A stretch of 34,909 bases of DNA, taken from positions 1 through 34,909 of the forward strand of contig MPMR01000036.1 of the NCBI GenBank assembly GCA_002238605.1. The letters run 5' to 3'. The notes beneath the pieces were generated by a model. It did no database searches and had not been told where the DNA came from. It was given only the letters and a program-made list of their open reading frames with translations. The translations under genes were made by a program, and so were the position numbers. The stretch comes from BD2-11 clade cluster bacterium bin43. GTDB taxonomy: Bacteria > Gemmatimonadota > Gemmatimonadetes > Longimicrobiales > Gaopeijiaceae. Numbering within the stretch: position 1 is the stretch's first letter; the number at the start of each line of letters is the position of its first letter. Positions 1-5,751 of the stretch are shown here, piece by piece.

Positions 1-1
1 C

Positions 2-238
2 CACTTCGTGCCCACCTCGTCCTCGTGGCTGAATCTCGTCGAGCGCTTCTTCTCCGAACTCACGCAGCGCCAGCTCAAACGCCTCGCCGTCCACAGCGTC
101 GGCCAGCTCGTCCACGCGATCACGTCCCACATCGACGACAGGAACCGCGCCCCGAAACCCTTCGTCTGGACCGCCACCGTCCGCGATATCCTGGCTAAGG
201 TCAACCGTGCCAACACCGCTTTAGCGGCACTACACTAG
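2..238 (+). CDS. IS630-family transposase, C-terminal part (runs off window start)
   Basis: The reading frame is open from the first bases and ends with TAG at 236-238. It reads HFVPTSSSWLNLVERFFSEL and continues with RNRAPKPFVWTAT. This is the C-terminal end of the DDE domain of IS630-family transposases, where the last catalytic acidic residue lies in the W-L-N-x-V-E-R-F-F motif. Only about 78 codons are inside the window, so integrity of the rest is unknown. Its stop overlaps the stop of the convergent toxin gene by two bases. It belongs to the accessory island and says nothing about the host's metabolism. Confidence 0.85.
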   Translation, partial: HFVPTSSSWLNLVERFFSELTQRQLKRLAVHSVGQLVHAITSHIDDRNRAPKPFVWTATVRDILAKVNRANTALAALH

Positions 239-666
239 CCTGGGCCGATCCTCGACCAAGGATCGATCACAATGAGTCCCGTACCCTCGAAATCTCGAAC
301 GTTGCGCGTGACCAGAGTGGCTCCGCGTGAGCGGGATATCGCGGCGATCTGGCAGTCGGCCTCGCCGATTGGCCGGCCCGCGTGTCGGCGCTCGGAAGCG
401 ATCTCCGCGTAGGCTCTGGCCGCGGCGCTGTCGAACGGCAGGATCCGTTCTCGAAAGCCGAGATCCAGCCAGCTTGTCATGGCAACCTCCAACGCGTTCC
501 GCCGCTTGCCGGTCGGCATTATCGCGACGCCGTAGAGGAGCTCGGCTTCGCTCACGGCCGTCAGGTACATGCCCTGCGCATCGCGCTCACCGATCCATGC
601 TGCTACTGCGGCCGTCGGTTCGGGGCGCATGAGTTCGGACGCGACATTCGTATCTATGACGAACAT
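235..666 (-). CDS. vapC: VapC/FitB-type PIN-domain ribonuclease toxin
   Basis: This 143-residue protein is a complete PIN domain, the ribonuclease toxin of type II toxin-antitoxin pairs. Visible family marks are MFVIDTNVASEL at the N-terminus (catalytic Asp5), the central AVSEAELLYGV, the GEADCQIAAI segment with its acidic pair, and LVTRNVRDFEG near the end. Length is typical of the FitB branch. By family knowledge it cleaves structured RNA, often tRNA, in a Mg-dependent way when free of its antitoxin. The start ATG at 664-666 lies 9 nt after the antitoxin stop with only a weak ribosome site, which suggests translational coupling. Both genes look intact, unlike most of their neighbours. The cellular RNA target cannot be read from sequence. 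Confidence 0.9.
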   Translation of the reverse strand: MFVIDTNVASELMRPEPTAAVAAWIGERDAQGMYLTAVSEAELLYGVAIMPTGKRRNALEVAMTSWLDLGFRERILPFDSAAARAYAEIASERRHAGRPIGEADCQIAAISRSRGATLVTRNVRDFEGTGLIVIDPWSRIGPG

Positions 667-675
667 GACAGCGGC

Positions 676-921
676 TCAGGAGAAATCCGGAGGCCCGCGC
701 ATCGGGCCGCGCGGGGGAAGTTCGAGTTCGACGCCGCCAAGTGACGCGAAGCACTGGCGGGTGAACGTCGCGAGATTCCGCGGACCGGCGCAACGGTCAG
801 TCACGGCTTCACGCAGGATGATTCGCGCTTCTTCCTCCATCGAACGGTGATGCTCGGCGGCGCGTACGCGAAGGCGCGTCTTAACGTCGTCGTCGAGATT
901 GCGGATCGTGATGCTCGCCAT
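676..921 (-). CDS. vapB: FitA/VapB-type ribbon-helix-helix antitoxin
   Basis: This 81-residue protein begins MASITIRNLDDDVKTRLRVR, the ribbon-helix-helix fold of FitA-like antitoxins. The short strand binds DNA and the EEEARIILREAV helix dimerises. The acidic/proline-rich tail should bind and inhibit the PIN toxin encoded next. The start at 921 is chosen over an upstream in-frame ATG because AGGAGG (cctcct on the plus strand, 930-935) sits 8 nt before it and the conserved MASITIRNLDD begins there. By family knowledge the antitoxin-toxin complex represses this operon. No clear palindromic operator was identified upstream. Confidence 0.88.
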   Translation of the reverse strand: MASITIRNLDDDVKTRLRVRAAEHHRSMEEEARIILREAVTDRCAGPRNLATFTRQCFASLGGVELELPPRGPMRGPPDFS

Positions 922-1068
922 TGGCCATGCCTCCTCGTGGTGCGGTACGTGCGGAGAAACTACCGCGTGATTGCAGTGCAACCAAGAGCATCAACCCCTC
1001 CCTGCTCGCTTCACAACCAGTGGGCGGAACTCGAAAGCCGTGCAAGCCAGTCCGATTGATGGGTCCAG

Positions 1069-1076
1069 TTGAGAAG
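1069..1076. repeat. Target-site duplication, left copy
   Basis: TTGAGAAG lies directly outside the left inverted repeat and is repeated without change at 4040-4047 outside the right one. Eight bases is the duplication length known for IS1595-family insertion. The perfect match argues for a single, fairly recent insertion with no rearrangement of the ends since. Confidence 0.93.
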
Positions 1077-1099
1077 GGGGATTATAAGGCTGACTTGAC
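1077..1099 (+). repeat. Left terminal inverted repeat of the IS1595 element
   Basis: The 23 bases are the exact reverse complement of 4017-4039. Their inner end TTGAC is followed by A, which makes a consensus-like -35 hexamer TTGACA (1095-1100) pointing inward to the transposase. A TAATAT at 1123-1128 could be a -10 hexamer, but the 22-bp spacing is too long for a strong promoter. Confidence 0.92.
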
Positions 1100-1116
1100 A
1101 GCCGCGCCAGATCATG

Positions 1117-1135
1117 TTACCGTAATATACGGTAA
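1117..1135. promoter_or_regulatory. Palindrome upstream of the transposase, possible operator
   Basis: TTACCGT, a 5-bp AT spacer and ACGGTAA form a perfect inverted repeat 26 bp before the transposase start codon and just inside the left end of the element. Its place between a TTGACA hexamer and the ribosome site (GGAGA at 1151-1155) would suit a transposase operator, or a structure limiting read-through from outside. Function is inferred only from position and symmetry. Confidence 0.45.
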
Positions 1136-1161
1136 GAGACGTTACAGCATGGAGATACGAC

Positions 1162-2078
1162 ATGGCGCACGGACCCGGAAAGAGCAACCGCAAGGGCATC
1201 AGCATGATGCAGCTCGCGGAGATGTTCGCGACCGAAGAGAAGGCGATTCGTTGGTTCGAGGACTGGACGTGGCCGACGGGCGAGATGGCCTGCATGCGCT
1301 GCGGTTCCGTGAACTGCTATCGGGTCAAGAGCGGGAAGCCGATGCCGTATCGGTGCCGGGACTGCCGGAAGTATTTCAGCCTGAAGACCGGGACGCTGAT
1401 GGAGGATTCCAAGCTCCCGTTGCGCGTCTGGGGCTGGGCGATCTACCGTGAGATGACGAGCCTCAAGGGTGTGTCGAGCATGAAGCTTCACCGGGACCTG
1501 GGCATCTCGCAGCCTGCCGCGTGGTTCCTGCTTCACCGTATCCGGGGTGCGTTCGCGGACATGCGGGCGACGTTCGCTGGCCCGGTGGAAGTGGACGAAG
1601 CGTATTTCGGCGGAAAGCGCAAGAACATGAGCAACGCGAAGCGCGCGGAACAGACGGGCCGGGGTCCGGTCGGCAAGCAGGCCGTGGTTGCCGCGAAGGA
1701 CAGGGAGACGAAACAGGTGGTCGCACGGGTGATCGACCGGACGGACGGCGAGACGCTGCGGGGTTTCGTGGACGCTCACGCGAGCGACGGCGCGAAGCTC
1801 TACACGGACGACGCCACGGCGTACCGGGGCACGAGCCGAGAGCACGAGACGGTGAAGCACTCGGCAGCCGAATACGTCCGGTACCTGGAAGGCGAGGGAC
1901 GGTCCACACCAACGGCGTGGAATCCTTCTGGAGCATGTTGAAGCGCGCTCACAAGGGCGTTTACCACAGGCTGTCGCCGAAGCACCTGCAAGCCTACGTG
2001 GACACGTTCGCGGGCCGTCAGAACGTGCGCGAGATGGACACGCTCGCGCAGCTTCAGCGCATGTCGTCGCCGGGATGA
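1162..2078 (+). pseudogene. IS1595-family (ISXO2-like) DDE transposase, frameshifted
   Basis: The first frame (1162 to about 1900) has a zinc ribbon (CMRCGS, then CRDCRKYFS), a helix-turn-helix region, and the first two catalytic segments of an ISXO2-like domain: EVDEAYFGGK and LYTDDATAYRG. After EYVRYLEGEG the homology moves to the -1 frame at about 1902, reading VHTNGVESFWSMLKR, which carries the catalytic Glu, and on to the stop at 2078. Together the two frames give about 305 residues, the normal family length. One missing base explains the change. No slippery heptamer of the A-AAA-AAG type is near, so a mutation is more likely than programmed frameshifting. The start ATG 1162 has GGAGA six bases upstream. 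As read, the protein lacks its catalytic Glu and should be inactive. Confidence 0.88.
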
Positions 2079-2170
2079 TCGGACGGCGGCTGACGTACCG
2101 GAATCTGGTAGCCGACAACGGGCGTTCCGCGATGGCTGGCCGATTCGGCTCTTGCGCGGCTTGTGCAGCC

Positions 2171-2201
2171 GTGTACACACTTGTGCAATAAGTGTGTACA
2201 C
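2171..2201. promoter_or_regulatory. 12-bp perfect inverted repeat before the cargo genes
   Basis: GTGTACACACTT and AAGTGTGTACAC are perfect 12-bp arms around a 7-base spacer. The inner GTGTACAC is itself a palindrome, and TTGTGCA occurs just before the left arm and again in the spacer region. The repeat lies between the transposase stop and the first cargo gene, 18 bp before its ATG, and has no T run after it. An operator for the cargo operon, or an RNA hairpin over its leader, fits better than an intrinsic terminator. Confidence 0.6.
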
Positions 2202-2219
2202 GGCAACGGGGGACAGACC

Positions 2220-2468
2220 ATGGCGAAGATGCCGGAATGGGTGAAGGTGTGGGCTCCGGTAGCGGTGATTCTCGGGGCGATGTGGACCATGAACACCCGG
2301 TCGGAAGATCGTCTGACGGCGCGACTGGACCGTCTGACCGAGCGCATTGAGCGGGTAGAAATGGCCTTGTCCGAGAACGGGAAGGCGATTGCCCGCCTGG
2401 AGGTCCGGGTCGGGCGGGTGGAGGACGACGTAACCTGGCTCCGCAACAACTACCGGGGCGACCGTTGA
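2220..2468 (+). CDS. Small membrane-anchored coiled-coil protein (transposon cargo)
   Basis: The ATG at 2220 follows GGGGGA at a normal distance and gives an 82-residue protein. Residues about 6-22 (VKVWAPVAVILGAMWTM) form one hydrophobic helix. Residues about 27-75 are rich in charged heptads (LTARLDRLTERIERVEMALS, then ARLEVRVGRVEDDV) and should form a parallel coiled coil. No enzyme motif is present and no named family was recognised, though similar short proteins occur next to phage and plasmid genes. It is the only cargo gene upstream of the methyltransferase, whose ATG starts one base after this stop, so the two are probably co-translated. It is intact while its neighbours are broken. 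Confidence 0.7.
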   Translation: MAKMPEWVKVWAPVAVILGAMWTMNTRSEDRLTARLDRLTERIERVEMALSENGKAIARLEVRVGRVEDDVTWLRNNYRGDR

Positions 2469-2469
2469 C

Positions 2470-3828
2470 ATGGCCAACAGCCTAGTACTTCGGGGATTGC
2501 CTCGACGTAATGCGAGAGGACATCCCCGTCGAGTCCGTTGACCTGATCTATCTGGACCCGCCGTTCAACTCAAAGCGGCTCTACAACGCCAGTATGGGCG
2601 GTGCCCAGTGGGTCGCGTTCAAGGATACCTGGCGGTGGTCGGAGGCGGTGGATGATTTCCACGACGTGGCGGGGGACAACCGGATGGCCGACACGATGGA
2701 GGGGCTCCGGCTGATCCTTGGCGAGGGGTCAAAGCTGGCCTACTTGTCGTACATGGCGAACCGGGTGCGGGAGTGCTGGCGCGTCCTGAAGCCCACGGGC
2801 TCGCTCTACCTGCACTGCGACCCGACCATGAACTATCTGCTCCGGGTGATCCTCGAAGCCGTTTCGGCAAATGTTCGGGGGGGTGGCGGAACGAAATCGT
2901 TTGGTGCTACACGGGCGCCAGCAATACTCCCCGGTGGTTCCCCCGGAAGCACGATACCATTCACTTCTACGCCCGCTCACCGTCCGCCACTTTCCGTCGT
3001 GACCCCGTCCGAATCCCATATCACCCCGAAACACTCGCGAGAAAAGGAAGGGCTGACGCAAGTTGATTTGCTCCCAACGCCAAGCGGAGCGCCGCCGAGG
3101 TTCGCGCCATGTTAGGTACTGGCAAGGTGCCGGAGGATTGGTGGTCCGGTATCCCAAAGCTGACGAATCAAAGGGAGCGGATCGGTTATCCGACACAGAA
3201 GCCGTTGGCACTCCTGCAACGGATCATTCAGGCGTCCAGTGAGCGTGGTGGTCTGGTACTCGATCCGTTCTGCGGGTGCGGCACCACGATTGAAGCTGCG
3301 CATGGATTGGAGCGCGAGTGGATCGGGATCGACATCTGCGTGAAAGCGTGCCAAGTGATCGAGGAACGGTTGCGCCGGAGCTTCGAGCTTGAATGGTCTG
3401 ATATCGAGTTCAAGGGAATGCTGAAGACGCGGGACCATGCCGCGAAGCTGGCCACCGTGGACCCGTTCCAGTTCGAGCGGTGGGCCGCGTCGCTGACGCC
3501 GTGGATGGAGTGGAACAAGCGTCCGGTGGCAGACAAGGGCATTGACGGCGAGGGACGTTTTCCTCTTCGCAAAGGCCGGTTCGCCAAGATAGTCGCTCAG
3601 GTGAAGGGCGGGCATACCCAGCCCCGCGACATTCAGGCGTTCAACGGAGCACGGCGTCAGGCGCGGGCCGACATGGGCGTCTTCACATGCTTCGAGGATC
3701 GGGTAACGCAGGGGATGAGGGACACGGCGGCGAGTACTGGCCGGTTCATGGGCGCGCCAGTGATCCACATATTCACCGTGGAGGACTACTTTGCAGGACG
3801 CCTCCCACAACTACCGAGGGCCGCATGA
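2470..3828 (+). pseudogene. Beta-class DNA methyltransferase fused to Mrr-like nuclease domain, disrupted
   Basis: Read through its breaks, this is a protein of about 450 residues. After MANSL the expected YFGDCLDVMREDIP continues one base out of frame (about 2484), then DLIYLDPPFNS gives the DPPF catalytic motif IV. Near 2862 the homology moves frame again (VILEAV to FGKCSGGWRNEIVW). An in-frame TGA stands at 3064-3066. The last part (3109 on) is open and has LVLDPFCGCGTT, the AdoMet-binding motif I. The order IV then I is that of beta-class amino-methyltransferases, and DPPF favours adenine N6. The C-terminal 120 residues hold DKGIDGEG and AQVKGGH, matching the G-x-D ... Q-x-K core of Mrr-type nucleases. 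It was therefore probably a one-chain methylase-nuclease. It overlaps the next gene by ATGA. Confidence 0.85.
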
Positions 3829-4034
3829 AGAGCAAGTCGCCGAAGCGGGCAGAGCCGCTTGACGTGGAGTCGGTGAACCCGCGTTACGAGGGACTGACGC
3901 TGGGCGGGATGGCCCGGTTGCTGACACGGCCCCGGAGTCCGGCCGCCCGGGCGGCTATCGACAGGCTTCAGGGCCGGTCTGTCACGCCGGAAAATCTGGC
4001 GAAGGAGCCGCCCGCCGTCAAGTCAGCCTTATAA
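3825..4034 (+). CDS. Small basic cargo protein ending inside the right terminal repeat
   Basis: The ATG at 3825 overlaps the methyltransferase stop (ATGA) and the frame gives 69 residues starting MKSKSPKRAEPLDVESVNPR, followed by YEGLTLGGMARLLTRP. The TAA stop at 4032-4034 lies inside the right inverted repeat, so the element's end supplies the final codons. No family was recognised. The basic N-terminus and short length would suit a nucleic-acid-binding or accessory protein of the methyltransferase-nuclease. The ATGA coupling shows it belongs to the same cargo operon. It may simply fill the space up to the transposon end, but it is open and in phase with the upstream cargo. Confidence 0.6.
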   Translation: MKSKSPKRAEPLDVESVNPRYEGLTLGGMARLLTRPRSPAARAAIDRLQGRSVTPENLAKEPPAVKSAL

Positions 4035-4039
4035 TCCCC
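4017..4039 (-). repeat. Right terminal inverted repeat of the IS1595 element
   Basis: This is the exact reverse complement of 1077-1099. It overlaps the last codons and stop of the 69-residue cargo gene. It is followed directly by the TTGAGAAG target duplication. Confidence 0.92.
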
Positions 4040-4047
4040 TTGAGAAG
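4040..4047. repeat. Target-site duplication, right copy
   Basis: This is the second copy of TTGAGAAG, immediately after the right inverted repeat, and identical to 1069-1076. Joining the sequence left of 1069 to the sequence right of 4039 restores the pre-insertion target. Confidence 0.93.
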
Positions 4048-4416
4048 ATTCGACAGAAGCTTCAGGAAGACATGCGTGGTTAGCTGCCTAAGCCGCGATG
4101 GGTGCTCAGTGGATCTGGCCGGAGTCCCCGAGCCGCGCTTGCTGATTGACTTGGACCTTCCGGGATGGTGGCGCCGGTAGAGTTCAAAGACGACATGGCG
4201 CAGGAAGGCCGTGAAGCAGCTTCAGGCCGGGGCGGACGAGTCGCACCACCGCGCCCCGGCGGCATCCGACACGACGTTCCGCCCTGTTGTTGCTCTCCAC
4301 CGCTTCGACCCGAAGATGGCCCGGCGAACCCTGCGTGCGAGGGTAGTCTTCAGGGATCGAGAAGAGCCAATCCGCGTCTTGATTTGTGGGCCGAGCTTCG
4401 GCAGGGTGTTGGAAAC
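4048..4416. other. Stretch with no convincing gene, upstream of the DUF1156 fragment
   Basis: About 370 bp follow the transposon. A plus-strand frame from GTG 4211 ends in TGA at 4418-4420, overlapping the ATG of the DUF1156 fragment as ATGA. This is the usual junction between co-translated genes, so the last residues may be the tail of a lost upstream gene of the same operon. The translated text was not recognised and is low in family-like features. No RNA gene, repeat or promoter was seen. Confidence 0.4.
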
Positions 4417-4503
4417 ATGAGCGCGACCCGAGAGAACTGCCGCCGGAAGCTCATCGAGGTTGCGCTGCCCCTCGACGCGATCAACGACGCTTCGAGGCGT
4501 GAG
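4417..4503 (+). pseudogene. 5' fragment of a DUF1156 (anti-phage-associated methylase) gene
   Basis: From ATG 4417 the frame reads MSATRENCRRKLIEVALPLD and then AINDASRRE. The segment KLIEVALPLDAIN is the hallmark N-terminus of DUF1156 proteins, large adenine-methylase-like proteins of defence loci that also carry DUF499 and helicase genes (family knowledge). The motif that should follow, with SIRHGHPSTLHLWWARRP, is absent. After about 4503 the sequence changes to the leader of an IS3-type orfA. Only about 29 of many hundred codons remain, so the gene is dead. It is evidence that a defence system once stood here and was cut by insertion or deletion. Confidence 0.7.
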
Positions 4504-4568
4504 GTGGTCCCGGTTTTTTTGGACAGGTCGTTAAGGTGGATTTCGGTAACGGAACGGGAGGCACCGAG

Positions 4569-4721
4569 ATGGCCGGGAAGAGACGGAGGTTCACACCGGA
4601 GCTCAAGGCGCGGTTAGCGCTGGAGGCGCTGCGGGAGCGCGACAGCGTGCGCGCGATCGCCAGGTGGCACGAGCTTCATCCGAACCAGGTGAGCACGTGG
4701 AAGCGGCAGTTGCTCGATGCC
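4569..4721 (+). pseudogene. IS3-family transposase OrfA, truncated
   Basis: ATG 4569 has GGGAGG at 4556-4561, seven bases upstream. The frame begins MAGKRRRFTPELKARLALEA and continues with HELHPNQVSTWKRQLLDA. This is the HTH domain of IS3-family OrfA. The similarity ends at about residue 50, where a complete OrfA would continue to a leucine-zipper region and OrfB. From about 4722 the frame runs into unrelated sequence and stops at 4826. OrfB and the right end of the IS are missing, so this is a remnant. The left junction with the DUF1156 fragment near 4504 may mark where the IS inserted. Confidence 0.78.
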
Positions 4722-4727
4722 GAATCA

Positions 4728-4865
4728 CCCTTCGTGGGGCTCACTGCCGACCACCTCGGCGTGTTCTCTCGCCCGCTGATCGAGTCGTGGGTCGTCGCCA
4801 CCTATCTCCTGCGGGAAGGAGACTAGGCCGTCGAGGACTTCCGGCAGGTGCTCGGACAAGCACAC
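4728..4865 (+). pseudogene. Fragment of an unidentified gene (possible DUF5677-like segment)
   Basis: After the OrfA homology stops, the same frame reads HLGVFSRPLIESWVVATYLL then REGD, a TAG stop, and AVEDFR. The pattern of aromatic residues around RPLIESWVVATYLL resembles the helical core of DUF5677-type proteins. A single change from GAG to TAG at 4824-4826 would explain the break in D-E-A-V-E-D-F. Nothing recognisable lies on either side. The assignment is weak and rests on a short motif-like stretch. Confidence 0.25.
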
Positions 4866-5008
4866 GCTGCGAATACTGCGGGAGGCTGAGAACGGGTCCG
4901 AGTTCTTTCGCACGCCCGCAGGTCAGATGAACCGTCAGGGCGTTCTGTCCGACCGAACTCGTGCCCAGATTACCCCTTGAGAAACGTGGACTAGCGACGC
5001 ACCTCACG

Positions 5009-5459
5009 CTAACGTTGGAGGATGCGTAGGCCACCAGCAAGATCGTTCCGGGTCAGGCTGAGGTCGAGGGTTAGTCCGAAGAGTCCCGCGCTCTTGATCC
5101 GGTTGCCCAGAAAGCTGGTCAACTGCTGGTGCCAAGGCTTGTCGATGCTCTCGTTCAGGAGGCGGTGAAAGGTCCGTCGCAGCATCTCGGGAACGTCATC
5201 GACCCCCCCAAGGTACACGTGACAGCCTACCCAGTTGGAATCGTGCTCGGCCCGGTGACGAACGAGAGCCGCCAGGGAGCTCTTGCCGATTCCCCTCTCC
5301 CCGGTGACGAAACCGACGCCGAGGGTGCCTTGGGCGCTCCGGCGGACGAGACCGTGAAGCCGCTCGGAACTGAACCGTCGTGTGCTGGAAGGCTGCGATC
5401 GTCGCCAACTCCCGGTTGGCGCTCCGGTACGCCGTCCATTTGCTGTCAAATTCCGGCAT
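5009..5459 (-). pseudogene. AAA-type ATPase, broken N-terminal remnant
   Basis: On the minus strand a frame of 146 codons contains GVGFVTGERGIGKSSLAALV, a clear Walker A (GxxGxGKS). It is followed by GCHVYLGGVDDVPEMLRRTF and later SAGLFGLTLDLSLTRNDL. This resembles ORC/AAA_16-type ATPases found in defence islands. The N-terminal part appears to switch frame near 5390 (MPEFDSKWTAYRSANRELAT in one frame, SSTRRFSSERLHGLVRRSAQ in the other). The frame stops at 5009 before any Walker B, sensor or effector domain. The gene is truncated and frame-disrupted. Its partner function cannot be told. Confidence 0.65.
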
Positions 5460-5569
5460 TTTCGGTCCGATGGATGGTGATGGCCTGCGAAGGCAAGAAG
5501 GAGGGATCGTGCGGTCCTAGTTGGACTTACGTGACTTCTTGCCGTGATTGCGAACTACTTCTTGGGGGT

Positions 5570-5611
5570 CTGATAAGCGTGAGGTCGGTAGTTCGAATCT
5601 ACCCAGGCCCA
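5570..5611 (+). tRNA. 3' fragment of tRNA-Ile(GAT), attachment-site scar
   Basis: The 42 bases start at the first base of an anticodon loop CTGATAA (anticodon GAT at 5572-5574) and then fit a tRNA base for base. They give the 3' anticodon stem GCGTG, variable loop AGGTC, T-stem GGTAG, T-loop TTCGAAT, T-stem CTACC, acceptor strand CAGGCCC and discriminator A. The bases before 5570 do not form the 5' anticodon stem, D-arm or acceptor strand, so no functional tRNA is made here. Tyrosine recombinases often cross over at the anticodon loop and carry the 3' half of the tRNA, leaving such a partial copy at the far border. Confidence 0.85.
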
Positions 5612-5660
5612 TTGAAGTTGCGGGATTGTCGGGAGCCCAGTTCGCCAATCATGGGGAGTT

Positions 5661-5679
5661 GAGAATGAGTCTCATTTCA
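5661..5679. promoter_or_regulatory. Fur-box-like operator
   Basis: The core AATGAG-T-CTCATT (5664-5676) is a perfect 13-bp palindrome. The 19-base window GAGAATGAGTCTCATTTCA matches the classical Fur box at 12 of 19 positions by hand count. It lies 72 bp before the start of the HhH lipoprotein gene, which is followed by a PepSY protein, a family often tied to iron uptake. Iron-dependent repression of that pair is a reasonable inference. No -10/-35 was assigned. Confidence 0.6.
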
Positions 5680-5751
5680 TGCAGATTGTTGCTCCGTGCC
5701 TGCGCGTGGACGCCATACGCAACCAGGCTCACCTCATGAAACGGAGGCAGC

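Larger units (their letters stand above)
1077..4039 (+). mobile_element. IS1595-family transposon with methyltransferase-nuclease cargo
   Basis: The element is 2,963 bp long. Its ends are perfect 23-bp inverted repeats (1077-1099 and 4017-4039) beginning GGGGATTATAAGG, and it is flanked on both sides by the 8-bp direct repeat TTGAGAAG (1069-1076 and 4040-4047). An 8-bp duplication and GG-starting ends are known for the IS1595 family. Inside, all on the plus strand, are the ISXO2-like transposase, an 82-residue membrane coiled-coil protein, a DNA methyltransferase fused to an Mrr-like nuclease domain and a 69-residue protein whose stop codon lies within the right repeat. Cargo-bearing IS1595 members are known. 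Here the transposase and methyltransferase are frame-disrupted although the ends are perfect. Confidence 0.93.
1..5611. mobile_element. Accessory island, right edge at tRNA-Ile fragment
   Basis: This segment is made almost entirely of mobile or defence-type pieces: an IS630 transposase tail, a VapBC-type pair, an IS1595-family transposon and broken fragments of a DUF1156 gene, an IS3 OrfA and an AAA ATPase. It ends at a 42-nt fragment of a tRNA-Ile gene that starts in the anticodon loop. Immediately to the right gene density and integrity become normal. Integrative elements that use tRNA 3' ends leave exactly this scar at one border. The other border, the rebuilt tRNA and any integrase would lie left of the window, so the island interpretation is inference. 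No integrase is visible here. Confidence 0.55.

Noticed and set aside
1095-1128. Strong transposase promoter TTGACA / TAATAT
   Set aside because: The spacing of 22 bp is too long for a normal sigma-70-type promoter, so it is mentioned only as a possible weak element.
1890-1910. Programmed -1 frameshifting in the transposase
   Set aside because: No slippery heptamer or clear downstream structure was found at the frame change, and IS1595 transposases are normally read in one frame. A lost base is the simpler explanation.
5540-5611. A complete tRNA-Ile gene
   Set aside because: The bases before 5570 cannot form the acceptor 5' strand, D-arm or 5' anticodon stem. Only the 3' half is present.
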